Source: Blastococcus sp. TML/M2B
Lineage (GTDB): Bacteria > Actinomycetota > Actinomycetes > Mycobacteriales > Geodermatophilaceae
Assembly (NCBI RefSeq): GCF_016612865.1
Contig: NZ_JAENZZ010000001.1
Location: 1,720,223-1,784,222, forward strand
DNA length: 64,000 nucleotides
Direction: 5' to 3'
The notes under the pieces are model-generated. The model did not search any database. It worked only from the letters and a program-made list of their open reading frames with translations, and was not told the DNA's origin. Below are positions 10,488 to 19,264 of the stretch, piece after piece. Within the stretch, counting starts at the first letter, position 1, and each line of letters opens with the position of its first letter. Both the position numbers and the translations under genes were made by a program.

Positions 10488-11372
10488 GCGCCCGCGCGGG
10501 CGGCGAACGTCGGCCTCGCCTGGGGGCTGCTGGGCGTGCTGGCCTTCTCCTTCACGGTGCCCTTCACCCGCGTCGCCGTCGACGGGCTCTCCCCGCTGTT
10601 CATCGGTGCCGGGCGGGCGGTCGTCGCCGCCGCGCTGGCCGCGACCGCGCTCGCGGTCACCCGCCAGCGGAGGCCCCGCGGCAGCCAGTGGTGGCGGCTC
10701 GCCGTCGTCGCCGGGGGCGTCGTCACCGGCTTTCCGCTGCTCACCTCGTTCGCGCTGCAGACCACGCCCGCCGGGCACGGCGCCGTCGTCATCGCGCTGC
10801 TGCCCGCCGCCACCGCCGTCGTCGCCGTGCTGCGCACCGGCGAGCGGCCGCCGACCGCGTTCTGGACGGCGACCGCCGCGGGCGCGCTGGTCGCCGTCGG
10901 GTTCGCGTCGGCCTCCTCGGGCAGCCTCGGCTCGCTGCACTGGGCCGACCTGCTGCTGTTCGGCGCCGTCCTCGCCGCGGCCGCCGGGTACGCCGAGGGC
11001 GGCCTGCTGGCCCGCGAGCTCGGCGCCTGGCAGACCATCTCGTGGGCGCTGGTGCTCGGCGCTCCGCTCACCGGCGCGCTGACCCTGGTGTCGGTGGCGC
11101 AGCGCCCCCCGGACGGCACCCCGGTCCAGTGGGCGGCGTTCGCTTACCTCGCCTGCATCAGCATGTTCCTGGGCTTCTTCGCCTGGTACCGCGGGCTGGC
11201 GATCGGCCCCATGGCACGGGTCAGCCAGATGCAGCTGGTCCAGCCGGTGCTGACGCTCGTCTGGGCCGGGCTGCTGCTGGGAGAGCGGCTCACCGCGGGC
11301 ACGTTGCTGGGCGGGCTCGCCGTCGTCGCGTGCGCGGGGCTCGCCGTCCGGGTGCGGTCCGCCCCGGGGTGA
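10440..11372 (+). CDS. EamA/DMT-family transporter (probable metabolite exporter)
   Basis: About 310 residues with ten hydrophobic segments in two EamA repeats (first from GLAWGLLGVLAFSFTVPFTRVA; second with LQTTPAGHGAVV; end GPMARVSQMQLVQPVLTLVWAGLLLGERLTAGTLLGG). Inner-membrane drug/metabolite exporter; substrate unknown, but control by a PLP-binding MocR protein hints at an amine or amino-acid-like compound. ATG 10440 overlaps the ATG of the divergent regulator, so translation may be leaderless or start a little later. Confidence 0.82.
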   Translation: MTAHDSATAQINRPLSAPARAANVGLAWGLLGVLAFSFTVPFTRVAVDGLSPLFIGAGRAVVAAALAATALAVTRQRRPRGSQWWRLAVVAGGVVTGFPLLTSFALQTTPAGHGAVVIALLPAATAVVAVLRTGERPPTAFWTATAAGALVAVGFASASSGSLGSLHWADLLLFGAVLAAAAGYAEGGLLARELGAWQTISWALVLGAPLTGALTLVSVAQRPPDGTPVQWAAFAYLACISMFLGFFAWYRGLAIGPMARVSQMQLVQPVLTLVWAGLLLGERLTAGTLLGGLAVVACAGLAVRVRSAPG

Positions 11373-11379
11373 GCGCGGG

Positions 11380-12042
11380 TCAGGCCGGGGGCAGCGGGCG
11401 GCGCTCCAGCACCCACACGGGCAGCTCGTCGTCCGCGGTGCGCAGCTCGGCCACCTGCTCGAAGCCGAACCCGCGCAGGAAGCGCACGTTGGCCCAGGAG
11501 AACACCGCGGCGGCCGCCGTCGTCTGCTCGGCGTCGCAGCGCACGACCACCGGCGCGAGGACGGCCGCCGCGAGCCCCTGGCGGCGGGCCGAGGGTCGCA
11601 CCCCGAGGTGCGCCAGCCACCAGTGCGGCACCGAGGGCCGGGCGGCGTCGACCAGCGCGTCGGTCTCGGCCACGATCCGGGCGCGAGCGCCGCGGATGTG
11701 CGGCAGCTCGGAGCGCAGCGCGGCGGCGACGTCGGCCGGCAGCGGCGCGGTGCCCGCCGGCGGCTGCCAGGCGGCGACGGCGTCCACGTCGTCGGTGACC
11801 CAGGTGCTGCCGGTGGCCACCCCGCGGTGCCCGGCGTCCAGCTCGTGCAGGCGGGTGAGCCGCTGCATGCGGCCGTCGTCGGGCAGCGCCCAGCGGGTCC
11901 AGCGCGAGTCGGCCAGGGCCACGGTCAGCGTGGCGGCGATCCGGGGGACGTCGCGGTTCTCGGCCGGCCGGACGTCGGGGCCTTCCTCCTCCGGGTCGTC
12001 GATCCGCTGGATGGTGGGGCGGCGTCCGGTCACGCCTCCCAT
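11380..12042 (-). CDS. GNAT-family N-acetyltransferase
   Basis: 220 residues from ATG 12042 (GTG 12033 is also possible). The N-terminal DVRPAENRDVPRIAATLTVALADSRW and the central HLGVRPSARRQGLAAAVLAPV (acetyl-CoA pyrophosphate loop, R-x-x-G-L/A) define the fold; the end FLRGFGFEQVAE is typical of motif B. Substrate unknown. Convergent with the EamA gene and divergent from nasC. Confidence 0.82.
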   Translation of the reverse strand: MGGVTGRRPTIQRIDDPEEEGPDVRPAENRDVPRIAATLTVALADSRWTRWALPDDGRMQRLTRLHELDAGHRGVATGSTWVTDDVDAVAAWQPPAGTAPLPADVAAALRSELPHIRGARARIVAETDALVDAARPSVPHWWLAHLGVRPSARRQGLAAAVLAPVVVRCDAEQTTAAAAVFSWANVRFLRGFGFEQVAELRTADDELPVWVLERRPLPPA

Positions 12043-12152
12043 TCGACCACCCGGGCACCGCACAACGCCCCGGCGGCGGGTGTGAGAAAGCCGGAACGCG
12101 ACCTTGACGCCGGCGGTCCCGCCTCGAAACGACCGGGTCGCAGGCTCCTCCC

Positions 12153-14753
12153 GTGCCCGCAGCCGTCGCCCCCGAGTCCGCCGCCCGGAGTGCCGGCGGC
12201 GTCCGGACGACGGACACGCACTGCCCCTACTGCTCGCTGCAGTGCGGCATGGCGGTCACGGCCGGGGACCGCCCGGCCACCCTCGTGCCGCTGGACTTCC
12301 CCACCAACCGCGGCGGGCTGTGCTCGAAGGGCTGGTCGTCGGCCGAGCTGCTCGACCACCCCGAGCGGCTGCTCCGGCCGCTGGTCCGCGCGGTGCCCGG
12401 CGACCGGACCAGCCCGCTGGTCGAGAGCACCTGGGACGACGCCCTGGGCCGGCTGGTCGACGCCATCCACCGCACCCAGCGCACGCACGGCCGCGACGCA
12501 GTGGGCTGCTTCGGCGGCGGCTCGCTGACCAACGAGCAGGCCTACCAGTTCGGCAAGTTCGCCCGGGTCGCGCTGCGGACCAGCGCCATCGACTACAACG
12601 GCCGCTTCTGCATGAGCTCCGCCGCGGGCGCGGCCAACCGGGCGTTCGGCCTCGACCGCGGCATGCCGTTCCCGCTGTCCGACGTCGCCGAGGCCGACGT
12701 CGTCGTCCTGGTCGGCGCCAACCCCGCCGACACCATGCCGCCGGCGATGCAGTGGTTCGACGCCGGACGGGAGCGCGGCGCGCAGCACGTCGTCGTCGAC
12801 CCCCGGCGCACCGCGACCGCGCGGCACGCCGCCCTGCACCTGCAGCCGCTGCCGGGCACCGACCTCGCCCTGGCCAACGGGCTTCTGAACATCGCGATCG
12901 CCGAGGGGCTGGTCGACGAGGCGTACGTCGCCGGGCGGACCACCGGCTTCGACGACGTGCGCGCCGGGGTCGCGGCGTACTGGCCCGACCGCGTCGAGCG
13001 GATCACCGGCGTGCCCGTCGAGCAGCAGCGCCGCACCGTGCACGCCCTCGCCCGGGCGGAGAAGGCGATCGTGCTGACCGCCCGCGGGGCCGAGCAGCAC
13101 CGCAGCGGCACCGACACCGCGCAGGCGTGGATCAACCTGGCGCTCGCCCTCGGGCTGCCGGGCCGGCCGGGCAGCGGCTGGGGCACGATCACCGGCCAGG
13201 GCAACGGCCAGGGCGGTCGCGAGCACGGGCAGAAGGCCGACCAGCTGCCCGGCTACCGCTCGCTGGCGGACCCCGCCGCCCGCGCGCACGTCGCCGCCGT
13301 CTGGGGCGTCGACCCGGACGACCTGCCGCAGCCCGGGCGCAGCGCCTTCGAGCTGCTCGACGCGCTCGGCACCGACGGCGGAGTGCGCACCCTGCTGGTG
13401 CTCGCGTCCAACGTCGCGGTGAGCGCGCCGGACGCGCGCCGGGTGATGAGCCGGCTGCGCGACCTGGACTTCCTCGCCGTCAGCGACTTCTTCCTCTCCG
13501 AGACCGCCGAGCTCGCCGACGTCGTCCTCCCCAGCGCCATGTGGGCGGAGGAGGAGGGCACGATGACCAACCTCGAGGGCCGGGTCATCCGCCGTCGCCG
13601 CGCGCTCGACCCGCCGGCCGGTGTCCCCGACGACCTGCAGCTCCTGGCCACCCTCGCCGAGCGGCTCGGCGTCGGCGGCTTCAGCGGCGACCCGCGGACG
13701 GTGTTCGAGGAGCTCCGCCGCGCCAGCGCCGGCGGCGCGGCCGACTACGCCGGCATCAGCTACGCCCGGATCGACGCGGAGGACGGCGTCTTCTGGCCGT
13801 GCCCCGCTGCCGAGGACGGCGCGCCGGACCACCCGGGCACCCCGCGGCTGTTCACCGAGCGGTTCGCCACCCCCGACGGCCGCGCCCGGTTCCTGCGGGT
13901 CGAGCACGTCGACGCCCACGAGCCGACCGACGCCGAGTACCCCTACGTGCTCACCACCGGCCGGGTGCTCGCGCAGTACCAGTCGGGCACGCAGACCCGC
14001 CGGACCCGCAGCCTCCAGCTGATCGCCCCCACACCGCGCGCCGAGCTGCACCCCGACCTGGCCCGGCGGCTCGGCATCGCGCAGGACGACGTCGTCGAGC
14101 TGGCCACCCGCCGCGGCCGGGCGCGCTTCCACGCCGCGGTCACCGACGCGATCCGTCCCGACGTCGTCTTCGCGCCCTTCCACTGGGGCGGCGGCTCCAG
14201 CGCGAACGCGCTCACCGACCCGGCGCTCGACCCGACGTCGCGGATGCCAGCCTTCAAGGTCTGCGCCGTCGCCGTCACCCGCGTCGGCGGGCCGGAGGAG
14301 CGGATCGCCCCGCCCGCCCCCGCGACCCAGCCGCAGCCCCGCGCCGCCGCACCCGCCGTGCCCGCCCGACCCCGGCCTCCGGCCAGGAGCAGAAGGAGCC
14401 CGTCCATGAAGAGCACGCCCCGCTTCCTGCAAGGCGTCTACCCGATCACCGGGGAGGGGCTGACCAAGCCCGGCCCGGTGGACGCCGCCCTGCGCTACAC
14501 CGTGCCGTCCGGGTGCTCGGCGCAGGCGCTGTACTTCCGCGGGGGCAACTCCACCGGCGAGCTGGTCTACGTGCTGCTGCTGCGCGACGGCGAGCCGGTG
14601 CGCTGGTTCCCGATCGGGGCGCGCGGCGACACGCACGTGCCGCTGCGGGTGGTCGAGGACCTGCCCGGCGGCTCGGTCGTCGAGCTGCACGCCGCGGCGC
14701 CCGAGGGCGTCACCGGTGAGCTCGTGCTCGACCTCGGGCTGGTGGAGGTCTAG
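12153..14753 (+). CDS. nasC: Assimilatory nitrate reductase, molybdopterin catalytic subunit, with C-terminal accessory domain
   Basis: 866 residues from GTG 12153. [4Fe-4S] ligands Cys24, Cys27, Cys31 and Cys57 (CPYCSLQCG ... GGLCSKG), then the molybdopterin core with NGRFCMSSAA (Cys is the expected Mo ligand of Nas enzymes), a GQGNGQGGREHGQKADQLPGY block and the C-terminal Mo-bisMGD barrel (YVLTTGRVLAQYQSGTQTRRT). Reduces nitrate to nitrite in the cytoplasm. A Pro/Ala/Arg-rich linker (~715-750) leads into a ~115-residue domain starting at an internal ATG (14406) that in many relatives is a separate small gene. nirB overlaps by one base (TAGTG). Confidence 0.9.
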   Translation: MPAAVAPESAARSAGGVRTTDTHCPYCSLQCGMAVTAGDRPATLVPLDFPTNRGGLCSKGWSSAELLDHPERLLRPLVRAVPGDRTSPLVESTWDDALGRLVDAIHRTQRTHGRDAVGCFGGGSLTNEQAYQFGKFARVALRTSAIDYNGRFCMSSAAGAANRAFGLDRGMPFPLSDVAEADVVVLVGANPADTMPPAMQWFDAGRERGAQHVVVDPRRTATARHAALHLQPLPGTDLALANGLLNIAIAEGLVDEAYVAGRTTGFDDVRAGVAAYWPDRVERITGVPVEQQRRTVHALARAEKAIVLTARGAEQHRSGTDTAQAWINLALALGLPGRPGSGWGTITGQGNGQGGREHGQKADQLPGYRSLADPAARAHVAAVWGVDPDDLPQPGRSAFELLDALGTDGGVRTLLVLASNVAVSAPDARRVMSRLRDLDFLAVSDFFLSETAELADVVLPSAMWAEEEGTMTNLEGRVIRRRRALDPPAGVPDDLQLLATLAERLGVGGFSGDPRTVFEELRRASAGGAADYAGISYARIDAEDGVFWPCPAAEDGAPDHPGTPRLFTERFATPDGRARFLRVEHVDAHEPTDAEYPYVLTTGRVLAQYQSGTQTRRTRSLQLIAPTPRAELHPDLARRLGIAQDDVVELATRRGRARFHAAVTDAIRPDVVFAPFHWGGGSSANALTDPALDPTSRMPAFKVCAVAVTRVGGPEERIAPPAPATQPQPRAAAPAVPARPRPPARSRRSPSMKSTPRFLQGVYPITGEGLTKPGPVDAALRYTVPSGCSAQALYFRGGNSTGELVYVLLLRDGEPVRWFPIGARGDTHVPLRVVEDLPGGSVVELHAAAPEGVTGELVLDLGLVEV
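14406..14753 (+). CDS. Internal start / small accessory domain in frame with nasC
   Basis: ATG 14406 is preceded by AGAAGGAG at 7-nt spacing, a strong ribosome site, and begins a self-contained ~115-residue beta-rich domain (FLQGVYPITGEGLTKPGP ... TGELVLDLGLVEV). In related actinobacteria a protein like this is encoded between nasC and nirB. Here no stop separates it from nasC, so it may be a real fusion, a second product of one frame, or the stop of nasC may be lost through an indel. Function unknown. Confidence 0.45.
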   Translation: MKSTPRFLQGVYPITGEGLTKPGPVDAALRYTVPSGCSAQALYFRGGNSTGELVYVLLLRDGEPVRWFPIGARGDTHVPLRVVEDLPGGSVVELHAAAPEGVTGELVLDLGLVEV

Positions 14754-17296
14754 TGGCCGGGATGGGTGGGGGAGACCAGCGTGTGCTCGGTGGGCGCCCG
14801 GAGGGCGTGACCTCGCTGCACGTGGACGACGAGCTCGACACGCGCAGCCGGATCGTCGTCGTCGGCAACGGCATGGCCGGTGCGCGGTTCGTCGAGGAGG
14901 TGCTCGACCGCGGCGGGGACGAGCAGTTCTGCCTCACCGTGTTCGGCGACGAGCCGCACGGCAACTACAACCGGATCATGCTCAGCCCGGTGCTGGCGGG
15001 GGAGTCCGATGAGGACGAGATCGTCCTCAACAGCCACGACTGGTACGCCGACAACGGGGTCATCCTGCGGGCCGGCGTCCGGGTCGAGCGGATCGACACC
15101 GCGGCGAAGCAGGTGCACGCCGACGACGGCTCGGTCACCCCCTACGACCACCTGGTGCTGGCCACCGGCAGCTACTCGTGGGTCCCGCCGATGGCCGGGG
15201 TGCGCCGGGACGACGGCTCGCTGCTGCCCGGCGTGCACGGCTTCCGCACCATCGACGAGACCCGCGCGATGCTCGAGGCCACCGGCCGGTGCCGGCGCGC
15301 GGTGGTCATGGGCGGCGGGCTGCTCGGGCTGGAGGCGGCCCGCGCCCTGCAGGGGCACGGGCTCCAGGTGGAGCTGGTGCACGCGATGCCGTGGCTGATG
15401 AACGCGCAGCTCTCCCGCGAGGCGGGGGCCATCCTGGAGAAGAGCGTCGAGCAGCTCGGCATCACGGTGCACCTCGACGTCCTCGCGACCGAGGTGCTCG
15501 GCGACGAGCACGTGGAGGGCGTCGTCCTCAAGGACGGCCGGCGGCTGGACTGCGACCTGCTCGTCGTCGCCGCCGGCGTGCGCCCGCACACCGACGTCGC
15601 CGTCCGGTCGGGGCTGGAGGTGGAGCGGGCGATCGTCGTGGACGACCAGCTGCGCACCGACGACCCCGACGTGTACGCCATCGGCGAGTGCGCGCAGCAC
15701 CGCGGCTCGGTCTACGGCCTGGTCGCGCCGGCCTGGGAGCACGCGAAGGTGCTCGCCGACGTCCTCACCGGCACCGACCCGGACGCCGAGTACCACGGCA
15801 GCCGCACCGCGACGAAGCTGAAGGTGGCCGGCGTCGACGTCGCCGTCATGGGGGTGAGCACCCCCGAGCGGGACGACGACGAGTTCCTGGTGATCTCCGA
15901 GCCGAAGCGCGGCGTGCACCTGTCGGTGGTCATCCGCGACGACAAGCTGGTCGGGGCGACGCTGCTCGGCGACACCCGCAAGGTCGCCTTCCTGACCCAG
16001 GCCTTCGACCGCGGCGCCCCGCTGCCCGAGGAGCGGATCCGGCTGCTCGTCGACCTCTCCGACGGCGCGGAGGAGGTCGGCGTCGCGGAGATGCCGGCCG
16101 GGTCGCAGGTCTGCAACTGCAACGGCGTCTCCAAGGGCGACATCTGCGGGGCGGTCGCCGACGGCTGCGGCAGCGTCGGTGCGGTCATGGACCGCACCCG
16201 TGCGGGGAAGGGCTGTGGGTCCTGCAAGTCCCTGGTGAAGCAGATCGTCGAGTGGGCCGCCGACGGCGACGTCGCCGAGGACCCCGCCGCCTCCTGGTAC
16301 GTGCCGGGCATCCCGCTGGCCAAGCCCGCTCTGATGGCGGCGATCCGCGAGCAGGACCTGCGCAGCGTCTCCGCCGTCTTCGCCGCGCTGGCGCCCGGCG
16401 GCACGGAGGACGCCCGCTCCAAGATGGGCCTCACCTCGCTGCTCAAGCTGATCTGGGGTGCGGACTTCGTGCCGCAGAAGGACGGCGAGTTCATCAACGA
16501 CCGCGTGCACGCCAACATCCAGCGTGACGGCACGTTCTCCGTCGTCCCGCAGATGAAGGGCGGGGTGACCACGCCGGCCCAGCTGCGCCGCATCGCCGAC
16601 GTCGCCGAGAAGTACGAGGTGCCGATGGTGAAGGTGACCGGTGGCCAGCGGATCGACCTGCTCGGCGTCCGCAAGGAGGACCTGCCGGCGATGTGGTCCG
16701 ACCTCGGCATGCCCAGCGGCTACGCCTACGGCAAGAGCATGCGCACGGTGAAGACCTGCGTCGGCTCGGACTTCTGCCGGTTCGGCCTGGACGACTCCAC
16801 CCAGCTCGGCATCGACCTGGAGACCCGCTTCCAGGGCATCGAATCACCGGCCAAGATCAAGATGGCCGTCGTCGGGTGCCCGCGGAACTGCGCGGAGGCC
16901 TACGTGAAGGACGTCGGGGTCGTCGCCGTCGGCGCCGGGCGCTGGGAGATCTACGTCGGGGGCGCCGCGGGCGCGACCGTGCGCAAGGGCGACCTGCTGG
17001 CCACCGTCTCCTCCGGGCAGGAGGTCATGACGCTGACCGGCCGGTTCCTGCAGTACTACCGGGAGAACGCCAACTGGCTCGAGCGCACCTACGACTTCGT
17101 GCCCAGGGTCGGGCTGGAGGCGATCCGCGAGGTGCTGGACGACGAGGCGGCGTGCGCCGAGCTCGACGCCGGCATCCAGCGCTCGATCGACGCCTACACC
17201 GACCCGTGGGGCCAGGACGCCGCCGAACCCGCGACGCCGGGCCAGTTCCGGCCGGCCCTGCCGCTGGTCGCGCTGCCGCAGGTGCCGGTCCGATGA
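14753..17296 (+). CDS. nirB: Assimilatory nitrite reductase large subunit, NAD(P)H
   Basis: 847 residues from GTG 14753, which overlaps the nasC stop. Order: FAD/NAD domain (VVVGNGMAGARFVEE at ~35, second Rossmann AVVMGGGLLGLEAA), BFD-like [2Fe-2S] domain with CNCNG (Cys454, Cys456) and GCGSCKS, then the ferredoxin-like half domain and the siroheme/[4Fe-4S] site Cys669-x5-Cys675 ... Cys709-x3-Cys713. Six-electron reduction of nitrite to ammonium. Usual family length (~830-850). Followed by nirD with an ATGA overlap. Confidence 0.95.
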   Translation: MAGMGGGDQRVLGGRPEGVTSLHVDDELDTRSRIVVVGNGMAGARFVEEVLDRGGDEQFCLTVFGDEPHGNYNRIMLSPVLAGESDEDEIVLNSHDWYADNGVILRAGVRVERIDTAAKQVHADDGSVTPYDHLVLATGSYSWVPPMAGVRRDDGSLLPGVHGFRTIDETRAMLEATGRCRRAVVMGGGLLGLEAARALQGHGLQVELVHAMPWLMNAQLSREAGAILEKSVEQLGITVHLDVLATEVLGDEHVEGVVLKDGRRLDCDLLVVAAGVRPHTDVAVRSGLEVERAIVVDDQLRTDDPDVYAIGECAQHRGSVYGLVAPAWEHAKVLADVLTGTDPDAEYHGSRTATKLKVAGVDVAVMGVSTPERDDDEFLVISEPKRGVHLSVVIRDDKLVGATLLGDTRKVAFLTQAFDRGAPLPEERIRLLVDLSDGAEEVGVAEMPAGSQVCNCNGVSKGDICGAVADGCGSVGAVMDRTRAGKGCGSCKSLVKQIVEWAADGDVAEDPAASWYVPGIPLAKPALMAAIREQDLRSVSAVFAALAPGGTEDARSKMGLTSLLKLIWGADFVPQKDGEFINDRVHANIQRDGTFSVVPQMKGGVTTPAQLRRIADVAEKYEVPMVKVTGGQRIDLLGVRKEDLPAMWSDLGMPSGYAYGKSMRTVKTCVGSDFCRFGLDDSTQLGIDLETRFQGIESPAKIKMAVVGCPRNCAEAYVKDVGVVAVGAGRWEIYVGGAAGATVRKGDLLATVSSGQEVMTLTGRFLQYYRENANWLERTYDFVPRVGLEAIREVLDDEAACAELDAGIQRSIDAYTDPWGQDAAEPATPGQFRPALPLVALPQVPVR

Positions 17297-17641
17297 GCCT
17301 CACCGCACGAGCTGACCACCGCCGCCGCGGAGCGCACGCCCACCGAGCACGTCGTCGGCCGGCTGGACGACATCCCCATGGGGGAGGGGCGGGCCTTCGT
17401 CGTCGCCGGGGTGCAGGTGGCGGTGTTCCGGCTGCGCGACGGCTCGCTGCACGCCACCCAGGCGGCCTGCCCGCACGCCGGCGGGCCGCTGGCCGACGGG
17501 CAGACCGACGTCGACGTGCTGGTCTGCCCGCTGCACCTGTACGCCTACCGGTGGTCCGACGGCGGCTCGTCCGGCCCCGCCGGTCCGCTGCGGCTCTACC
17601 CGGTCCGAGCCGTCGACGGCGACCTCCTCGTCACCGCCTGA
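17293..17641 (+). CDS. nirD: Nitrite reductase small subunit, Rieske-like, N-terminal frameshift
   Basis: ATG 17293 overlaps the nirB stop (ATGA), but the reading runs out of frame after four codons. Removing one G at 17305 restores HELTTAAAERTPTEHVVGRL joined to the intact remainder, a ~115-residue NirD: FVVAGVQVAVFRLRDGSLHATQAACPHAG, then CPLHLYAYRW. CPHAG and CPLH are the Rieske-like positions of actinobacterial NirD. Works with NirB in nitrite reduction. The downstream frame alone starts at ATG 17378 (87 residues). Confidence 0.85.
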
Positions 17642-17653
17642 CCCTGGCGCGGG

Positions 17654-17671
17654 ACTTCCGGTACCGGAAGT
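17654..17671. repeat. Palindromic element, family B, single copy
   Basis: Perfect 18-bp palindrome ACTTCCGGTACCGGAAGT in the 34-bp gap between the convergent ends of nirD and the XRE gene. It is a two-position symmetrical variant of the core found in the arrays at 28956-29043 and 40859-40947. The location suggests a bidirectional terminator or protein site; no T-run follows. Confidence 0.7.
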
Positions 17672-17675
17672 GCCG

Positions 17676-18252
17676 TCAGGCGGGGCGGGCGCGGACGTGC
17701 ATCCGCTCACCCTGCGGGCCGAACAGCACCAGCCCCTCGGCGGGCTCGGGGAACGGGTTGGAGAAGGTGTGCGGCACCCGGGTGTCGAACTCGACCACCT
17801 CCCCGGCCGGTGAGCACGAAGTCCCGCGGCCCGAGCAGTAGCCGGATCCGGCCGGAGAGCACGTAGAGCCACTCGTAGCCCTCGTGCGTCTTCTGGTCGG
17901 TCTCGCCCACCCGCCAGCGCGCCGGCAGCAGCATCTTGTGCGCCTGCAACCCGCCGGCCTGGCGGGTGAGCGGCACCATCGTCATGCCGTCCTCCCGCTC
18001 GATCGGCCGGCCGTGCACGCGGGGGTCGGCCGGCGCCGGCGAGTCGACCAGGTCGTCCAGCGCCACGCCGTACACCCGGGCCAGCGGGAGCAGCAGCTCC
18101 AGGGTGGGACGACGGCCACCGGCCTCGAGCCGGGACAGCGTGCTCACGGAGATGCCGGTGGCGGTGGCGATCTCGCCGAGGGTCGAGCCGTGCTCGGTGC
18201 GCAGCGCCCGCAGCCGGGGGCCCACGGTCTGCAGGACGTCGTCGTCGGTCAC
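17676..18252 (-). CDS. XRE-family regulator with cupin C-terminus, frameshifted
   Basis: Read from GTG 18252: helix-turn-helix at ~8-62 (LRALRTEHGSTLGEIATATGISVSTLSRLEAGGRRPTLELLLPLARVYGV) followed by a cupin (KTHEGYEWLYVLSGRIRLLLGPRDFVLT). One extra base near 17805-17810 breaks the frame; correcting it gives GEVVEFDTRVPHTFSNPFPEPAEGLVLFGPQGE and a stop at 17676. Divergent from the FAD oxidoreductase with a 67-bp gap, so it probably controls that gene and the methyltransferase (inference). Confidence 0.78.
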
Positions 18253-18319
18253 GGGAAGAGTTTGCCACAACAGCAACGATGGTTGCCGAAGTCGTGCGGC
18301 GCGGTCGACAGTGGTGGCC

Positions 18320-19264
18320 ATGGACGAGCGATACGACGTGGTGGTCATCGGCGGCGGAGCGGCGGGGTTGAGCGGAGCGCTCACCCTTGCCCGCGCCCGG
18401 CGCAGCGTGCTGGTGGTCGACGCGGGCGAGCCCCGCAACGCCCCGGCCGGGCACGTGCACGGCTACCTCGGCCGGGAGGGCACCCCGCCGGCCGAGCTCC
18501 TCGCGACCGGCCGGGACGAGGTCACGGGGTACGGCGGCACCGTGCGGCCCGGCCGGGTCACCGGACTGGGCCGGGAGGACGACGGGTTCCGCGTCGACCT
18601 GGCGGACGGCGGCCCGGTGCGGGCGCGCCGCCTGCTGCTCGCGACCGGCCTGGTCGACGAGCTGCCCGACCTCCCCGGGGTGGCCGAGCGGTGGGGGAGC
18701 ACGGTGGTGCACTGCCCCTACTGCCACGGCTGGGAGGTGCGCGACCGGGCGGTGGGCATCGTCAGCACCGGCTCGATGGGCGTGCACGCCGCGACCCTGT
18801 GGCGGCAGTGGACCGACGACGTCGTCCTCTTCGTGCACACCGGCGCGGAGCCGACCGCCGCCGAGCTCCAGCGGCTGGCCGCCCGCGGCGTCCGCGTCGT
18901 GCGGGCTCGGGTCCAGGGCCTGGAGGGCGGCGCCGACGTCCGGCTGGCCGACGGCGAGCTGGTCGCGCGGGACGCCGTCGTCGTCACCACCCGGATGGTC
19001 GGCACCGCCGAGCTGGTCACGGGCCTGGGCGCGACGCCGGCGCCGATGGAGGTGAACGGCGCGGTCGTGGGCAGCTACCTGCCCGCCGACCCGACCGGGC
19101 GCACCGACGTCCCCGGGGTCTGGGTGGCCGGCAACGCCGGTGACCTGAGCGCGCAGGTGGTCGTGGCGGCGGCGCAGGGGCTCCGGGCCGGGGCGATGAT
19201 CAACGCCGACCTGATCGAGGAGGACACCGCACGCGCGGTGGCGGCGCGGCGGAGCGCGGCGTGA
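18320..19264 (+). CDS. FAD-dependent, thioredoxin-reductase-like oxidoreductase
   Basis: 314 residues. DVVVIGGGAAGLSGALTLARA (6-26) binds FAD, HCPYCHGWE (~134-142) is a thioredoxin-reductase-like CxxC, and GVWVAGNAGDLSAQVVVAAAQG is the C-terminal FAD motif. The NADP domain between lacks an obvious GxGxxG (it reads GIVSTGSMG), so the electron donor is uncertain. Probable disulfide or small-molecule oxidoreductase in the cytoplasm. The stop overlaps the GTG of the methyltransferase. Confidence 0.85.
   Translation: MDERYDVVVIGGGAAGLSGALTLARARRSVLVVDAGEPRNAPAGHVHGYLGREGTPPAELLATGRDEVTGYGGTVRPGRVTGLGREDDGFRVDLADGGPVRARRLLLATGLVDELPDLPGVAERWGSTVVHCPYCHGWEVRDRAVGIVSTGSMGVHAATLWRQWTDDVVLFVHTGAEPTAAELQRLAARGVRVVRARVQGLEGGADVRLADGELVARDAVVVTTRMVGTAELVTGLGATPAPMEVNGAVVGSYLPADPTGRTDVPGVWVAGNAGDLSAQVVVAAAQGLRAGAMINADLIEEDTARAVAARRSAA

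Noticed and set aside
12043..12152. GlnR box upstream of nasC
   Set aside because: GTCCC and GAAAC half-site-like words occur near 12117-12131 but the spacing is 5, not 6, and no second pair follows.
12030..14690. 886-codon minus-strand frame opposite nasC
   Set aside because: Low-complexity Arg/Gly/Ala antisense reading; nasC has complete cofactor motifs.
14750..16510. Long minus-strand frame opposite nirB
   Set aside because: No family features; shadow of the third-codon GC bias.
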